This document shows positions 31,651 to 44,364 of a stretch of DNA of 64,000 nucleotides, piece after piece. The stretch's first letter is position 1. Each line of letters opens with the position of its first letter. Source of the stretch: Lytechinus variegatus (Eukaryota > Echinodermata > Echinoidea > Temnopleuroida > Toxopneustidae); NCBI RefSeq assembly GCF_018143015.1, contig NC_054746.1, positions 36,240,830 to 36,304,829 on the forward strand, read 5' to 3'. The translations under genes and the position numbers were made by a program. The notes beneath the pieces are model-generated. The model ran no database searches, was not told where the DNA came from, and saw nothing but the letters and a program-made list of their open reading frames with translations.

Positions 31651-32053
31651 CCCTAAATCTAATCCAATTATGTTTCGATTTCATTACATTGATTTGACCT
31701 CACCTCGCCTACCGCCTTAAAACTCATTCACAAAGAATGTATAATACTTTATAAAGGCAATAAATTCGGAACAGATTTTTGCAGTGTACTTTAATAGCCA
31801 TACAAACGGGTTATTCCTGGCTGTAAATATTTGAAATGCTGTGTTCTGAATCTTATAATATACTTATATGTGTTTATGTATATGATTATTCTTATTATTT
31901 GCCCGCTGTTTTAAAAGATATTTTTCAACACAAACTCCTATATTAACACTCATATTTTTCAACAGATATTAACCAATTTCTTCTCAAAACTAAAATCACT
32001 CAATAATATGTGCGTCGCAGGGGAACTAATTATTAAAGGCCCGGTCCCACTTT

Positions 32054-32330
32054 ACTTACGGATGCAAAGAGGATGTAAAACGGATACAAACCGTGCCATC
32101 CGTTGGAAAACGCTATGCATCTGTTGTCTACTCATTGCATACGTGCTGTATACGCTATATCCATCGATCGTACGTCCACTGTGATTTCATCTGCTCAAAA
32201 AGTTTTGAATAAACTTTCCGCTTGGTACGATGTAAATCCGCAACATAAACGAGCAACAAACGTTCCATGTTCGTTATCCTCCGTTAATATAAACGTTTCA
32301 CCGCATCCTCTCTGCATCCTCTGGGGCATC
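32054..32330 (+). repeat. GGATG/CATCC-ended dispersed repeat, copy 2
   Basis: It is the counterpart of 1035-1300. GGATGCAAAGAGGATG at the left faces CGCATCCTCTCTGCATCCTC at the right, so the unit has inverted ends and may be a non-autonomous transposon. Confidence 0.65.
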
Positions 32331-32339
32331 CTTGCAACT

Positions 32340-34841
32340 CACATCCACTGAAGCTAAATAATATTGGTGTGAAGTATCGAGCCGGGAGGGGGGGGCAAGG
32401 TGCCCCATCCGGCGCTTTTAGAATTAGGGGAAATATTCTTGAACTGAAGTATATACTCCAGTTACTCATCATACTATTATACCTAATGAAATTATGTTTT
32501 CATAGTGATTTGCTAAATTTGAATCAATTGCATGCACTTTTTATGAGAACATTCACACTTGTAAACAAATGTAGAGTAATTGATTTACAACATAAAATTC
32601 ATCACAGGAATTATGAGTGTTTTCCTTTCTCATAGAACTATACTCAGAGGGTCGTATTTTGTCAGGTCTGAAGTCAGGTTTAACCATGACCACGGTCTAA
32701 CTCTGTGCTGAAATTATAGGCAGCCAAAAAATAATTTAAAAATATGTTCATATTATATATTTCTTATGTCTACTCTTTCATTTACTTTTGCTTTCACATT
32801 GAGGAAAAATACTTGTTGTCATTCCCAGACAATTATGAACTAATTGGGTGTCATATGAGTTTAATGTGTACTTTCAGGGATTTGTGCCCCCCCCCCAACT
32901 GGCTCTCCATAGTTAAACCACAACTTTAAACCAGAGTTCAAAATACAGGCCAGGGTCTTAAAAATAATGGTTTGTGTGGACTTTGTGTGAGTTTATCATG
33001 CTTACTAGGTTAAAAATTACCTCATTTAGATATCTTATCGCACCCCCCCCCCGAAAACATAGGTTAGTTATATTCAAGAAATGTTAAAATACAAAGTCAT
33101 CGTTTTCATAGATATTTATTCAGATAATGAGTTATGGTAATCCATGATTTAATTTGATTTGATTTATGTTTCACAGTTTTACCTAATATGATAAACATAA
33201 CATAACAAAATCAAACATATTACAAGAAATAATATTATGTATATCAATATTTATAGATTTAAGGAACAGAATTAAAAAAATAGAATAACCTTAGATGATT
33301 TTTGTATTTCAAAGTAAAACGGAGGGCTTGCTAAAAAAAAAGGCTTGTATAAAAGGCAAGCCTACAAACCTAGTTTCAGTCAAAATTTACACGAAAAGTT
33401 CGAGGTCGTAATATTATAGGTACAATTTGCAAACCATCCTTTACTGTAGGAGTATGAATAGTGGTAAGAAAATAGACGAAGAACAGAGGGTGAAGTGAAT
33501 TTACATGTAATATTGAATGATAAACATAGTCTTTACCAGCTACAGACGCAACATGAACGTACAATTCATTTCAAAATGAAACTACAAATAAAGTAAAAAC
33601 ATTAATTCATTTATAAAACGATTTACTTCGTTAAAAAATTCGACATGAATTTTTACAAAGGAATTGTATTTCTCATTTTCCCGCCTTAGCCCCATGTCTT
33701 TTAATTCATCGCTCATTTTTTTTCCTCATGATCATCCTTGTCTTCTTTTTAACCATCTGCTACATGTAAGCAGAAAGTTTCGTAATATTTTCTGCCACTA
33801 CCTTCCTAACAATAGGTGTGTGACCTAAATCTATTGATTATAAAAAATATTAGGAATAAAGTTCAGACATTTCGCCGAAACATATTGGGGTACACGTTTG
33901 TCAGTCGACTGTCAATTTGTTTTTGCACGTAAAATTCTAAAATACGTTATAAAGCAAAAGTTTAACACGCTTTAATTTTCAGATTTTATTTATGTCATTA
34001 TGAAGACTGCAGCAGTAATAGTAAAAAGTAAAACCTCCAAACCCACATAAAACAAAAACGTGGTCATTTTAAAAATGGGGAAGACGCTTCCCATAATAGG
34101 TTGGCACAATGCAATTATGGTTAAGATAACCAAATTCAATAAATAAATGGTATAAATCATGTGCCCCCATTTCTTTTCTTTATGTGAACTTTTTGAAAAC
34201 TGAACTGCAGGAATGTAGTTTTTTTTAAATGTATGTTGTAACCACAGCTATATATATATATATATAATTGATAAATGGGGGTTTCCTATTAAAAATAAGA
34301 ATGGCATTACCACGAGGGCACTAAGGCCGTAGCCAGAGTTTGATATTGGAGCACGTACATGTAATTACTCGACGTCCTTCTTTTTGGAAATTAATTCTTA
34401 TCTTAAACGGCTATGATGCAAAATTGTGAACGACCTGACATACATCCAGTGTAAGTATAGGGTACGTAGGGATTTTTTAATCATACTAACGTTTCAACCG
34501 ACCCTGGGATTTGTGGGTCACGAGCCTCACATGTGCGCAACACGACCTAGCTACCACAACAATACATAAATACCAATTTTCATATTTACAGTGTTCGATA
34601 TTCCCGGGTCGATATTTAAATTACGTGTGCTCCTGGATGGATAATGCGATCACAATGATAACCATTACTCCATCATTACCCTTAGACACATACAAATGGT
34701 ATTTTCTCTTTTCCTTTACTGATGTTGATACTATTTATGAAAAGAATCGGCAATTTGCACCAACGAAAAAACATGGCATATGAAAGCTGGTTGATCGCAA
34801 TATGCAGCATCATTATTCATACTGAAGTCATTATGTCCCTT
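32340..34841. other. Intergenic region between transporter and NPAS4-like gene
   Basis: AT-rich DNA between two convergent genes. G/C-runs occur at 32385, 32886 and 33042 and a TA repeat at 34249. No coding exon, tRNA or complete transposon was recognised. Part of it is presumably 3' untranslated sequence of the flanking genes. Confidence 0.4.
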
Positions 34842-35994
34842 TCATGATTTCATATATGGCGACGTTTCAGACAATTCACACGTTGCCTCATCAAGGAGTT
34901 TAATCTGTTCATTTGATAAACACTCAAAAGCTGCTGCCACACTCTCTTCTACTGATCGCATACCACAAGAATTAGGTCGAGCATGGTATTTTTCGTTTCG
35001 TCCTTCATTATCTTCTCTTGGAAAGATGAAGAAATCCATATGAGGTTCTTGAGCAGCACTACGATTGCGATGCCGTTTCCATGTCCAGTTAGATCCTAAA
35101 CTTTCTTTTGATGAAATTGACCTTCCAGAGGAACTCAAATTTGATATTCTGTTATCTTGTACTTTACCTAACCATTGTAAGTGTGTTGAATCCACATGCT
35201 GGCGTGAAGTAGTGCAATTTTCATAAATCATAGATTCATTGAAATATGATGAATAGGCACTAGACATGTTAGAGTTAAAATGTTTGCCTAGTTCATAAAA
35301 TGGTTCACTGTTGGCAGTTTCTGTCATGCTACTTGTCGCTAGCTCATTTCTCTCAGAACTTTTTCGTAGTTCTGCTAGCGAACATCGCGACGATCGAAAG
35401 CGTATAGTTCCATGGGCATTGTAGGTGTCCTTCTGACCAAAGACACAGGTCAAATCAACAGTCCCCTGAAGACGTTCAAGGTAGCCACCACATCCGTTAC
35501 CATTGTTCATGGGAATACTAGGTATTATCCTTGGGTAAGGTTCCTCTCGTGCAGTTTTGTTGATTTTTGTACGTATCTTACTTCTGCCATGTTGCGGTGA
35601 TACTCTCCTTGGTGGTAAAGTTCCAGAAGATCCACAAGGATTCTGCTGATACTGCTCTCTTGTAGAAAATTCAGATTGTTCGTGCTGGATGACTGCAGAC
35701 GCTCTCCCATGTTGCGTTTGTTCATTATGGTGTCCTGAAACAAAGTTGGTTCTAACGAACACCGACTGAGGCAATCCATCCAACATCCCGCTTACCAAAG
35801 AGTAAGGAGACTCATTGGTATTTCTGCTACGATGTCCCTGGTCCTGTTCTTCAAACTCGATATTCTTGTTTGATTTTCTTTCTTTGTAGTAATGCGACGA
35901 TGGAATGCAGCCACTTCGGTGTTTTCGTGAGCCTATCACATTCTGATCAGCAGATAAACGATTTTGATAGAGATGACTGGAATCAGTATTACCT
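34842..35994 (-). CDS. NPAS4: NPAS4-like gene, terminal exon 9 (C-terminal region)
   Basis: It encodes residues 334-717, ending at the stop at 34842-34844. The region is rich in Ser, Asn, Arg and Gln, with no domain I recognise. An acidic, aromatic stretch ([13 protein letters not shown]) and [20 protein letters not shown] near the end could serve transactivation or partner binding, which is inference. The acceptor is TTCTTTCAG. Confidence 0.88.
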
Positions 35995-38900
35995 CTGAAA
36001 GAATTGAGATCAAGAACATGAAAAAAAATAAGGAAACTGTATTTTAAGGAAGGATAACCAATGAACGGTGTATATACAAATCCATATATCAACTCCCTCG
36101 TACCTTTCGTATTTAGATCTATATATTTGAAAAACGAATCAAATTACTTGTGTGGTTCTAGATAGGTGTGAGCATGTTATTCTGAAATTAAGTTGGTAGG
36201 ATTAATTCAAGATATGGAAAATATTTTCAGAGTATTGATGATTCTGTGAACACTTCATATAGAATTCATGCTATTCTTCAAAATAAATACCCAACCTTCG
36301 AATGAAAGCTCACTGGCACTGAGAGAAGTGTCATGGTGTAGTGGTTCTGACTCTCGCCTTTCAACAGAGGGTCAAAGCAGCAGTAGCTTAATGAGCCCCC
36401 CCAAAAAAAAATTGAGGGGGAGCAGACAAGGTATATGGCCAATATTCTTATTTATATTAACAAAAAAGCTGCAAGCGATCAAAATGTTTAACCGTTTTAA
36501 TAAAAAAAATCGTTAGGATAGATTTTTACACAATTATTATTCAGGAACTAATATCATATTTCCTTTTTCTCTTTTCCTCCCTTTTCTTCTTGCTCCAAAA
36601 TATGCCCCCCCCAAAAAAAAAAGAAGAAAAAATGATAAAATGCCATTCCCCCCTCCCCCAATATATATATATATATGAAATGGGTTTGTTCAAGCTTTCA
36701 TATTCATATCATATGCACAAAGGAATTTTAATGTTGAAATTAGGGTGCAGTGGACTTTAACAAATTTCTACGAGGAAAAAATATGAGACTGAGAGGAAAT
36801 ACAAGTACAAACCTATAGATGCAGTACTTGCACAAAACGGTGTACACCAGTGGGCTTGTACTCTCTGAAGTTATTAAACGAGCCGTGATGTGAGTAGATA
36901 ATGACTGGTTTTCTTTGGTCAAGAGTTGGAGTTTGGTATAACACTGGATTTCACTCAATGACGTCATCATTAAAACTGATATATTGTATAAGAAGTTAGA
37001 TGTATGAAACATTAAATGTTTTGTCTTCCATTTTTTTTTGCTCATTCATATATAGTTTCTGAACGTGGCACAAATCTCGCTCATGTGATAGAAAATCTTA
37101 AGCTTAAACAAAGTCACGTTGAAGGGGTATACTATACTCTGGCTTGAAAATATTTATATCTATTAGAATAAATAGATTATTATATATTAATAAATATATT
37201 ATTTACTTAGAATCTGATTGAAAAACACGAAGTTATTTAATTTAATGAAAGCAGCTTGCATACCTTCATAAATATGCAATAGGCTGGCGATTGGCTGATG
37301 ATGTAATGTCCTCACTGTCATTATGATTATTTCGTACTTTTCATAAAATAAGATACGACAAAGATTTGCATCAGAAGTCCTTTTTCCGTTTTTGGAATTA
37401 ATTTTTGAATAAATGTAATTTCATGTCATGAAATACAAAATAATAAATGGAGATAAGATATCAACATGCTCATCGCATATTCATACAGACATGCATATAT
37501 CATTGTTTCAATGAAACTTTAAATTAAATGCCATAACCTTGTTTTGTCAAATTTTGATGCAATATTCTGTAAATGGTTTGCCTGATTTATCTGATCGAAA
37601 ACTTTTTTCAGTCTGGAGTACCCCCTTAAGTTATATAAGTAGATATTTTAACCCTTAGGGAACTGGGCTATTTCAGTTGTATTGAGGACATAGGGCATGA
37701 TGCCCCCCCCCCCTTCTGATCTCAGCCGCCGTTCGGGCGATCACGTCAAAATTTGGCACGCACTCTGTAAGAGATAAAGAATAAGCCAGAATGGAAAAAA
37801 CAAATCCTACATAAATATATACATATTTTTCATTTTTATGAATAAACTATACGAATTTCTTCTTCTTATTATTATTATTATTATTATCATCATTATCATT
37901 ATTATTATTATTATCATTATTATTATTGGTAGTAGTAGTAGAAGCACTAGTATTAGTAGTAGTAATAGTAGTTTATTTTAAGCAAAGCCGATGTATTAGA
38001 GTGTCAATGTGTCTACTTACTCTGTTGATGAAAATCTTCAGCAATCAATAAATATTCAGGGCGAATGAGGTCATACCATGGAAGCCTATATAGCTCTCTG
38101 CTAGAGTATCCAAGAATAAGACAGGCCCTTCAAATTGATATAAAGTGATAAGAAAGTTTTAAAAAATAATGTTCGTTCAAATAAATCAAAATGTGTTAGA
38201 TTGTCTGCTTCCTCATAACATAACGCCCACATTGCTGTTTCGAGAAAATAATCAAACGTTGAAAATGTCATTTTCTGTGTTATTTTCAATTGGATTTTGA
38301 TGTAATTTAGTGTTATGCTTCTGATTGTGATATAGGATTTTTCTCTAGATACTAAAATTGAACTTTTTGTCAGGGAGTTTGTTATTCTCGCTGGTGTTGG
38401 AACGCAGTGATGGAAACAATTGTTGTGACTTACATGTTACACGAGTCAGTAATCCTCATATCTAAGGTATGTTTCATGGTGAACTCAATAACGGATGAAT
38501 CCAATGAATGTGATTGGAAGATTGGGGTACGAGTGTCTGCAGGAGTACACAGGGCAATGAACACACCATCACACATCACATCCCCTTCTGAAGAATGGAA
38601 TCGACCGTCTATGTGAAAAGGCTGAAAACGGGATAAAACTCGAAATGTCAGGGATATAATGATGACGATATACGGATTGTGATTTAAAGTTGGAAAGGAA
38701 TGACGTGAAATGAGTAAAAAAAAATCCATAATTCCGTAAGCCAGTTTAAACATTTTCATCATGAAAATAGTAAGCCTACGTGTAGTTAAAATAGAGAAGG
38801 CAAGTGGTGTTGAAATATTAATGCAACTATGCTAGTAAAGAGAATGATCATCACTTAAATATAAACAGTACTGAAAAAGTTCTTTTAATACGTTACGACC

Positions 38901-41900
38901 AAGATTAATGATTCGTTTCCACTTTGAAAATAGAGTGGGAAATTCTAAAGTGCAATCTAACTCGTAAGGAAAATGATCTATCGGCAATCGACATTTTTAA
39001 ATATAAACACTATTACGCTGAAATGAAAACTTTATTAACCTTATGAATTTCTTTTCATGGATATTAAAGTAATAATAACGATCTTATGTCACCTTACACT
39101 CCGTTCCTTGATATGGAATTCTCTTGCGTAAAGAACGAGACATGACCATCCTACACACAAAGGAATGTCGTGAACCTTTAAAGATGAAAGGGGGGAAGTA
39201 CTCATAAATTTTACATATTCCTTTTATGCCATTCAGAAATATATTTATTCATATTGGAGGCGACCAGAGATTATACACAAGAATTCATGTATTCCAACAA
39301 GAAGCAATTAGTTGAACACTGGGGCGCATATTTTTGTTTAATGTAATTTAGACATTTGAGCTATGGTCCATATATTCTGTCCATGTCGCGTCTTTCAGAT
39401 ATTTATGTATTTCATGATAACACCATTTGATTTCATCCCTATTTTAATGAAAACTTTATCATTTTCCTACAGATACATGCATAAACATGTAGCGTCAGAT
39501 GACTGTTAACAGCTAAATAATGACACAAACACACACACCCACTACATACAGCACACAGACTATAGTAGCAGACGCCTTTACTGACAAACGCTCACACAGA
39601 AGCATATCTCACCAATTAATTAACACTCTCATACACCCTCACACACTTCTGTGCACACAATCACACACCCCCAACTTCACTCACTAATCCACACACATAC
39701 TTTCTCTCTCACACCCACGTGCATAGCATCAAACACTCACAGCCTCGCTCCCTGACACGCCACTGATCCACACGTTTACGCCACTGATCAACACTCTTTC
39801 TTCCCGGTCCCAACGACACATTATCCATCCACCCATCCACATATCTACCCTTGATGTTGACACATTTTCCATTCCTTCTTTCAATTTGCGCGCAATGAAT
39901 TCTGTATTTTTCTTTTTATTCTAAGATTTCAGTTATTACTTCATGTTGTTATCAACATGTATCAATATTAAATGATTTTACTATTATCCTGTCAGCTGTT
40001 AGATCGGTTAAATATTGAAAACGGACATGCTGTTCGACATGCACTCATCAGAGTAAAATTGCATGAATGAACAGAACAATGGATCGTAACAATATAATAA
40101 AGTAATGTGTAAGAAGTCAATAGAAATGACATTATAAATCAGGGATTACAGACATGCTTTGTTGTATCGAAGCATATTCAAATCTCATTTAAGCCTGCTT
40201 TATTTTGTTTTCTATATTTCAAAGCGACGAAGAGGAAACCTACATCATGGTCGATGGTGGCCACCGTCTTGTAACAATGAAACTATATTCAAAACAAAAA
40301 AATACGTAAAACAAGTGCTCTAATATTTTTATATGACATGACGCCATATATTTTGTGTATACGGAAATGAAGCTTTGAACCCGGTAATAAGAACTCACCT
40401 GGTATAGACAAGTGTTTATCTCTAGCAGTGTTAAGATGTTTCTCTAGATGGAAATGATCACCCCCATCAACCAAGTCATATACATCTCCTCCACCAGATA
40501 AGATTTCTATCTATAATTTCAAGTATATATAAAGGAGGATTATTCATCTTGTATATTGGGGCAGCAAGCACAAGGGCACCAGGCTCCACACTAGGACTCG
40601 TAGCTAGGAATTTCAGTGGTGATGAGGCAGGATGGTATTTATATACAAGGAACTGTTGCTGCGCTATAGAGCGTCTCTGGACGGTGTCTGCGCTCAATAA
40701 GATATCACTATTATTATTAATATATTAAAAAGTTCCTAATTATCACGAATATTGAATTTGAAAAATGAACAAGTTTTTATTTTGATTAGGGGGTAACTTT
40801 CCCAAGTTTGTACAACATGTGTATGTTACTGTGCTCGTGAAGGGCAATTGTAATGTATTGGTGTCAAGCCATTTTTTTTGCAGGGTATAGTTGTTTCATT
40901 AAAAAACGGCCATCTGGATTAATTTTCGCAGTAAAATCCCCACAATCCTTCAATCCCCCCCAAAGAGAGAGAGAGAGAGAGACAAACACACACTGAATTA
41001 TGTTCAGCCGCTAATTTGCTCTCTAATCTTTATTTGTTATTGAATATTGTTGAGGTTAAATTGCCCCACACCTGAAAAACAATTCTGTTTGCAAACATGA
41101 GATGAAAAATAATTATGGAAGAAAACTTACTTCAAAGGTAGGTAAATAGTATAGACTATATAGAGCATATACCTTCTGCAGCATTTTGTTTTATTTTTTT
41201 TCAATGCGATATTTCTTATCTGACTGCACTATACTTCCGGAATCGGAAATCTAACAACCCCACGATTTGCGTCAAGAGCAAAAATACAATCCGGGAATAG
41301 GATAGGTACCACATTAGATAAGACAAAAGAATAATCTTGACGGTCACGGAGGAAATTGGATGACATTTTCGTTGATAATAGATCTATTTTCCAATACTTC
41401 CACATTGACAAAAGAATCATCTTGACGGTCACGGAGGAAATTGGATGACATTTTCGTGGATAATAAACACCTCAATAAAAGTTTGGAAATCTGTGCTTGG
41501 CCATTAATTTCTCCCAACTCCAAATTTTACACAAGAGATATATTATATCACTCGAAGGATTATTCAATTATCTTTCAAATGATACCATGCTTGTTATAAT
41601 CATGCCATCACGAAAAGAGCAAGATTCAAAAGTGTTGGATGAGGTCTGAATTGAAAAGCTGCAAAACGAGCAAAAAAGTCATGAAGGGTCAATACAGAAC
41701 ATGATTCTTTTGTATGTGTCAATGGTCAATAGAGATGAAATTCCATTCAAATCAAGCCCCTGCTTTTGGAGTGATGGTTCTGTGAGATAACATGGTTTGA
41801 AATTCCCATGCATGTTTGTTTGTTATGCTCATGCTTGTGCAGAGGTGTGTTTGATTCCATGTTAATGTTGATGTTAAGGTGCATGAAAACAATTAAAAAA

Positions 41901-44210
41901 AACCGCTGAAAAACTCACTCATCACCACTGAAAAAAGAACATATGTAATTTTTTAACTTTACAATTTTGACCTTGCCCCACATTTCAAGGCACTGCACCT
42001 CCATGTGAACGATAATCATAATCATGTAGGGTATCATTTTAAAGATAAAAAATATCTATTAATTGATATCAATTACACATTGATATTTACTGAAACAGTA
42101 TACGTTCCCAGACTTCTTCCTTTAGTGATAGCAAGATTTTAAAATGTGATTTTGATCCGAGATTATGTTTTCTTTTAGGAAAGAAAAATGTGCGAAGTAA
42201 AGTTAATTTTTAGAATGGAAAATATATTATCTTACCATGGAATGGCCTAGGTGATCGATGACGTTTTCAGACACATGAAGAATCTTTCCAGAGGGTCGAA
42301 CTATAAGTAAGAATCCTGGTAAAGCCTGATAGTAAGTTTACGGAAACAAAACAATTAGCAATTAAGAAATTTTCGAGCAGTATACAATGGGGGTATATTA
42401 ATAAATTTGAATAGCTGTCTTGATTTTCCAAAGTTATAAACCAATGGGTTTAACTCGTCTTAGTCTAAAGTTTCATTTTCATAATAGTATCATAATCGCT
42501 GCTACAAAATGATTGGTCCACGTTCGCATAACAACGGTGAAAATAAATTATATCTTTATTTTGATAAACTATAATAATCGTAATGATAACCAAGTCTACT
42601 CCAAACAATTATAATAATGTAAGAACGTTTTGCTTTATCGTGTGGAGTCTGCGCATATATACCCACATTCTATAAAAGCTCAATAAAATACTCTGACTTG
42701 GAAAGAGAATGTTAGTTTGTTATCCATGGGAGTTTATTTTTCATTATTCGTCAATCCTCGAAAAATACAGAATAACACAAGACAAATCGAACCTAAGAAC
42801 ATAACCTACTATGGCTCATCTCGAGAAATGTAATACAAATATGACTCTTTCTATCCCCGAAGACACGAGAGATGGACTCCGCATGATCTTCATTCTTGAG
42901 GATTAGAATCGCCTCATGATGGGTCGATCTAATCCCACAGGAGTGGATTAAGAGTGTTTTGCTATCATATTCGTGGATTTGAAAAACCATTTTACGCTCG
43001 AGCTGATCGCAATTATGACATGAGTATCCAAACCGTATGCTTATCTGGCTTGTTGATAATTATGCAAACAAAAAAATATGTAAAAATATAAATTTCAAGC
43101 GTAAAATCATTGCAATCATGTTAATAATAATTCAGTCGTCAAATTCGAATAAATTTAATTTCAACATAATATCTACCTGGGCTATCTCAATTGTAGAAAG
43201 TGACGGAGTGTGAATCGCTGATCTTCTATACTCTCCATGTGCTGTATACATCAATGACATAACAGAATAATAGTGAAAACACGAATCTTTCGCAAATGAT
43301 TTATCTATATAATTTTAATCCCCGTCAATTTAGATTTATTTGTGTACAAGGTAGCTCATCTCACAACCATCGCTGGTCTACCATAATGCTCTGATTCAAT
43401 GACCAATATGAGCTGGATTTAAACTAATAGCTTATATCATCAAAATGGACATATTACTTACATGAGAATGGAAACCATAAACATAGCTCATTTATCATTT
43501 GCGATAGCATAAAAAATGAAATGAAATCAAAGAAATAAGATTATATAAGTTCAAAGAAAATTTGAGTACAATTAGACAAACAATAAGATGTTATAATTTG
43601 ATTGTCCAGAGCATTTGTATTATGGAGCTCATCCCATTGGTAATGCGAACAAGAGCTGTGATGTCATACATCTCATTATATATCATGGTGTGATATATTT
43701 AAAGCACAATGCTACATTGCTCATTTATTCGACTTACATTGTAAATGAAGCTTAATCTAATTATCGTAAGATTTCAACAAAGTTAGTATTCACTAAAAAT
43801 AAAGAATTCTTGTTTTTAAGATGAAAAAAAAATAATCATTGTACGATTATTGCCCTGCCCCCCCCCCAAAAAAAAAAATATATAAATAATAAAGATATAG
43901 GCTTATTCGCTCCCCAAAAGAAATTTGATAACACAGCATCAGTTATAAAACATTGCTTAATGAATATTTTAAGACACCCTCTTCATTTCAACGTTGTGGA
44001 TATAAGGCAAAACAAACCTGGTGAAACCGAAGAAAAGAAGTTTCCCTTGCGGATGAAGACACACGCTAGCGACATAACTTGTAGATAACTAAGCCTTGTT
44101 TTAGCACCCACTGGTAGTGGTAAGAGTTGCCGTAATATTTCTATTTCTGAATTGATCTGATCACGACGTATTTTGGATGCCTTGCCCGTCGACCGATGCA
44201 TAGTGCCCAT
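34842..44210 (-). CDS. NPAS4: NPAS4/dysfusion-type bHLH-PAS transcription factor (nine exons)
   Basis: On the - strand, joining 44210-44018, 43241-43177, 42325-42236, 40510-40399, 39175-39093, 38621-38434, 38127-38021, 36975-36813 and 35994-34842 gives 2154 bases and 717 residues. Every junction is GT-AG and every phase agrees. The order is bHLH (about residues 4-58, with STGKASK and RRDQINSEI), PAS-A (about 85-205, including ALPGFLL and HLGHSM), PAS-B (about 215-340, including [14 protein letters not shown] and WYDLIRPE) and a Ser/Arg-rich C-terminal region of about 375 residues. The bHLH and PAS-A wording is that of the NPAS4 (NXF)/dysfusion group. Vertebrate NPAS4 is about 800 residues and acts in the nucleus as a dimer with ARNT-type partners. 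Role and regulation in this animal cannot be read from the sequence. A second in-frame ATG at 44201 matches the usual family start better. Confidence 0.9.
36326..36375 (+). mobile_element. tRNA-derived SINE head fragment
   Basis: GTGTCATGGTGTAGTGGTTC continues into TGACTCTCGCCTTTCAA, the same head as at 19122 and 47183. It is truncated after the anticodon-like part and followed by GAGCCCCCCC and A-rich DNA. Confidence 0.6.
36813..36975 (-). CDS. NPAS4: NPAS4-like gene, exon 8 (PAS-B end)
   Basis: A 163-bp exon whose in-phase reading includes [22 protein letters not shown] and VLCKYCIY, the last PAS-B strands. The acceptor is TATATCAG and the donor GTTTGT. The acceptor was chosen by phase; another AG lies downstream but breaks the frame. 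Confidence 0.85.
37858..37976. repeat. ATT/GTA trinucleotide microsatellite
   Basis: ATT and ATC repeats are followed by AGT repeats in an intron of the NPAS4-like gene. Confidence 0.9.
38021..38127 (-). CDS. NPAS4: NPAS4-like gene, exon 7 (PAS-B)
   Basis: A 107-bp exon encoding [19 protein letters not shown] and [16 protein letters not shown], the PAS-B core with the conserved WY(D/G)L(I/L) words. The acceptor is TTTGAAG and the donor GTAAGT. Confidence 0.92.
38434..38621 (-). CDS. NPAS4: NPAS4-like gene, exon 6 (end PAS-A, start PAS-B)
   Basis: A 188-bp exon encoding [27 protein letters not shown] and [16 protein letters not shown]. It covers the last PAS-A strands, the linker and the first PAS-B strand. 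The acceptor is GTTTTCAG and the donor GTAAGT. Confidence 0.93.
39093..39175 (-). CDS. NPAS4: NPAS4-like gene, exon 5 (PAS-A)
   Basis: An 83-bp exon encoding [18 protein letters not shown], matching the family's RCRFNTSKSLRR segment. The acceptor is TTTAAAG and the donor GTGACA. Phase fits both neighbours. Confidence 0.85.
40399..40510 (-). CDS. NPAS4: NPAS4-like gene, exon 4 (PAS-A)
   Basis: A 112-bp exon encoding [19 protein letters not shown] and the following helix. GDVYDLV corresponds to the family's GDSIYDII segment. The acceptor is ATTATAG and the donor GTGAGT. Confidence 0.9.
41322..41465. repeat. Two direct copies of a 59-bp sequence, 85 bp apart
   Basis: GACAAAAGAATAATCTTGAC at 41322 and GACAAAAGAATCATCTTGAC at 41407 each continue through GGTCACGGAGGAAATTGGAT with almost no change. 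It lies in the third intron of the NPAS4-like gene, next to the repeat at 41477. Confidence 0.85.
41477..42110 (-). mobile_element. Inverted-repeat element, copy 2
   Basis: This is the reverse-orientation relative of 30296-31012. It shares AAGTTTGGAAATCTG, AATGGTTC- and CATGCATGTTTGTTTG-type words, AGAACATGATTCTTTTG and GTAGGGTATCATTTTAAAG. One end is degraded. It lies between exons 3 and 4 of the NPAS4-like gene. Confidence 0.7.
42236..42325 (-). CDS. NPAS4: NPAS4-like gene, exon 3 (PAS-A start)
   Basis: A 90-bp phase-0 exon encoding [16 protein letters not shown] and [12 protein letters not shown], the first strands of PAS-A. The acceptor is CTATCAG and the donor GTAAGA. Confidence 0.95.
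43177..43241 (-). CDS. NPAS4: NPAS4-like gene, exon 2
   Basis: A 65-bp linker exon. With the carried base it reads [20 protein letters not shown] and ends in AQ, leading into ALPGFLL of the next exon. The acceptor is TATACAG and the donor CAG/GTAGAT. Assigned by phase and by its position before PAS-A. Confidence 0.8.
44018..44210 (-). CDS. NPAS4: NPAS4-like gene, exon 1 (bHLH)
   Basis: It encodes residues 1-64 plus one base: the basic region with [14 protein letters not shown], the helix-loop-helix with LRQLLPLP and [14 protein letters not shown], then RKGNFF. The donor is CAG/GTTTGT. It lacks the classical Glu of E-box binders at the usual place, as is normal for this bHLH-PAS group. Confidence 0.95.
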
Positions 44211-44364
44211 GAAGATAATCAGTCATGTGATTGTGTTTCAACTGTTAAAGGAATCGATAGCCAATGCAACGTTAAAATATTAAAATCGTCATTAACCATG
44301 TTACGGTTATGGCCGTACGTAGAAAATTGTTGTTCAAGTACGACAAGAATATATAAATATTACG

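Noticed and set aside
40476..40697. Extra - strand exon just 5' of NPAS4-like exon 4 ([19 protein letters not shown])
   Set aside because: It reads well but lies in a different frame from exon 4, would interrupt PAS-A between HLGHSM and IEILSGG, and phases work without it.
41229..41432. - strand frame with [12 protein letters not shown]
   Set aside because: It lies in an NPAS4-like intron, includes a tandem duplication and matches no PAS or bHLH segment.
42793..42990. - strand frame of 65 codons between NPAS4-like exons 2 and 3
   Set aside because: Exons 2 and 3 join in phase directly across this region; the frame shows no domain.
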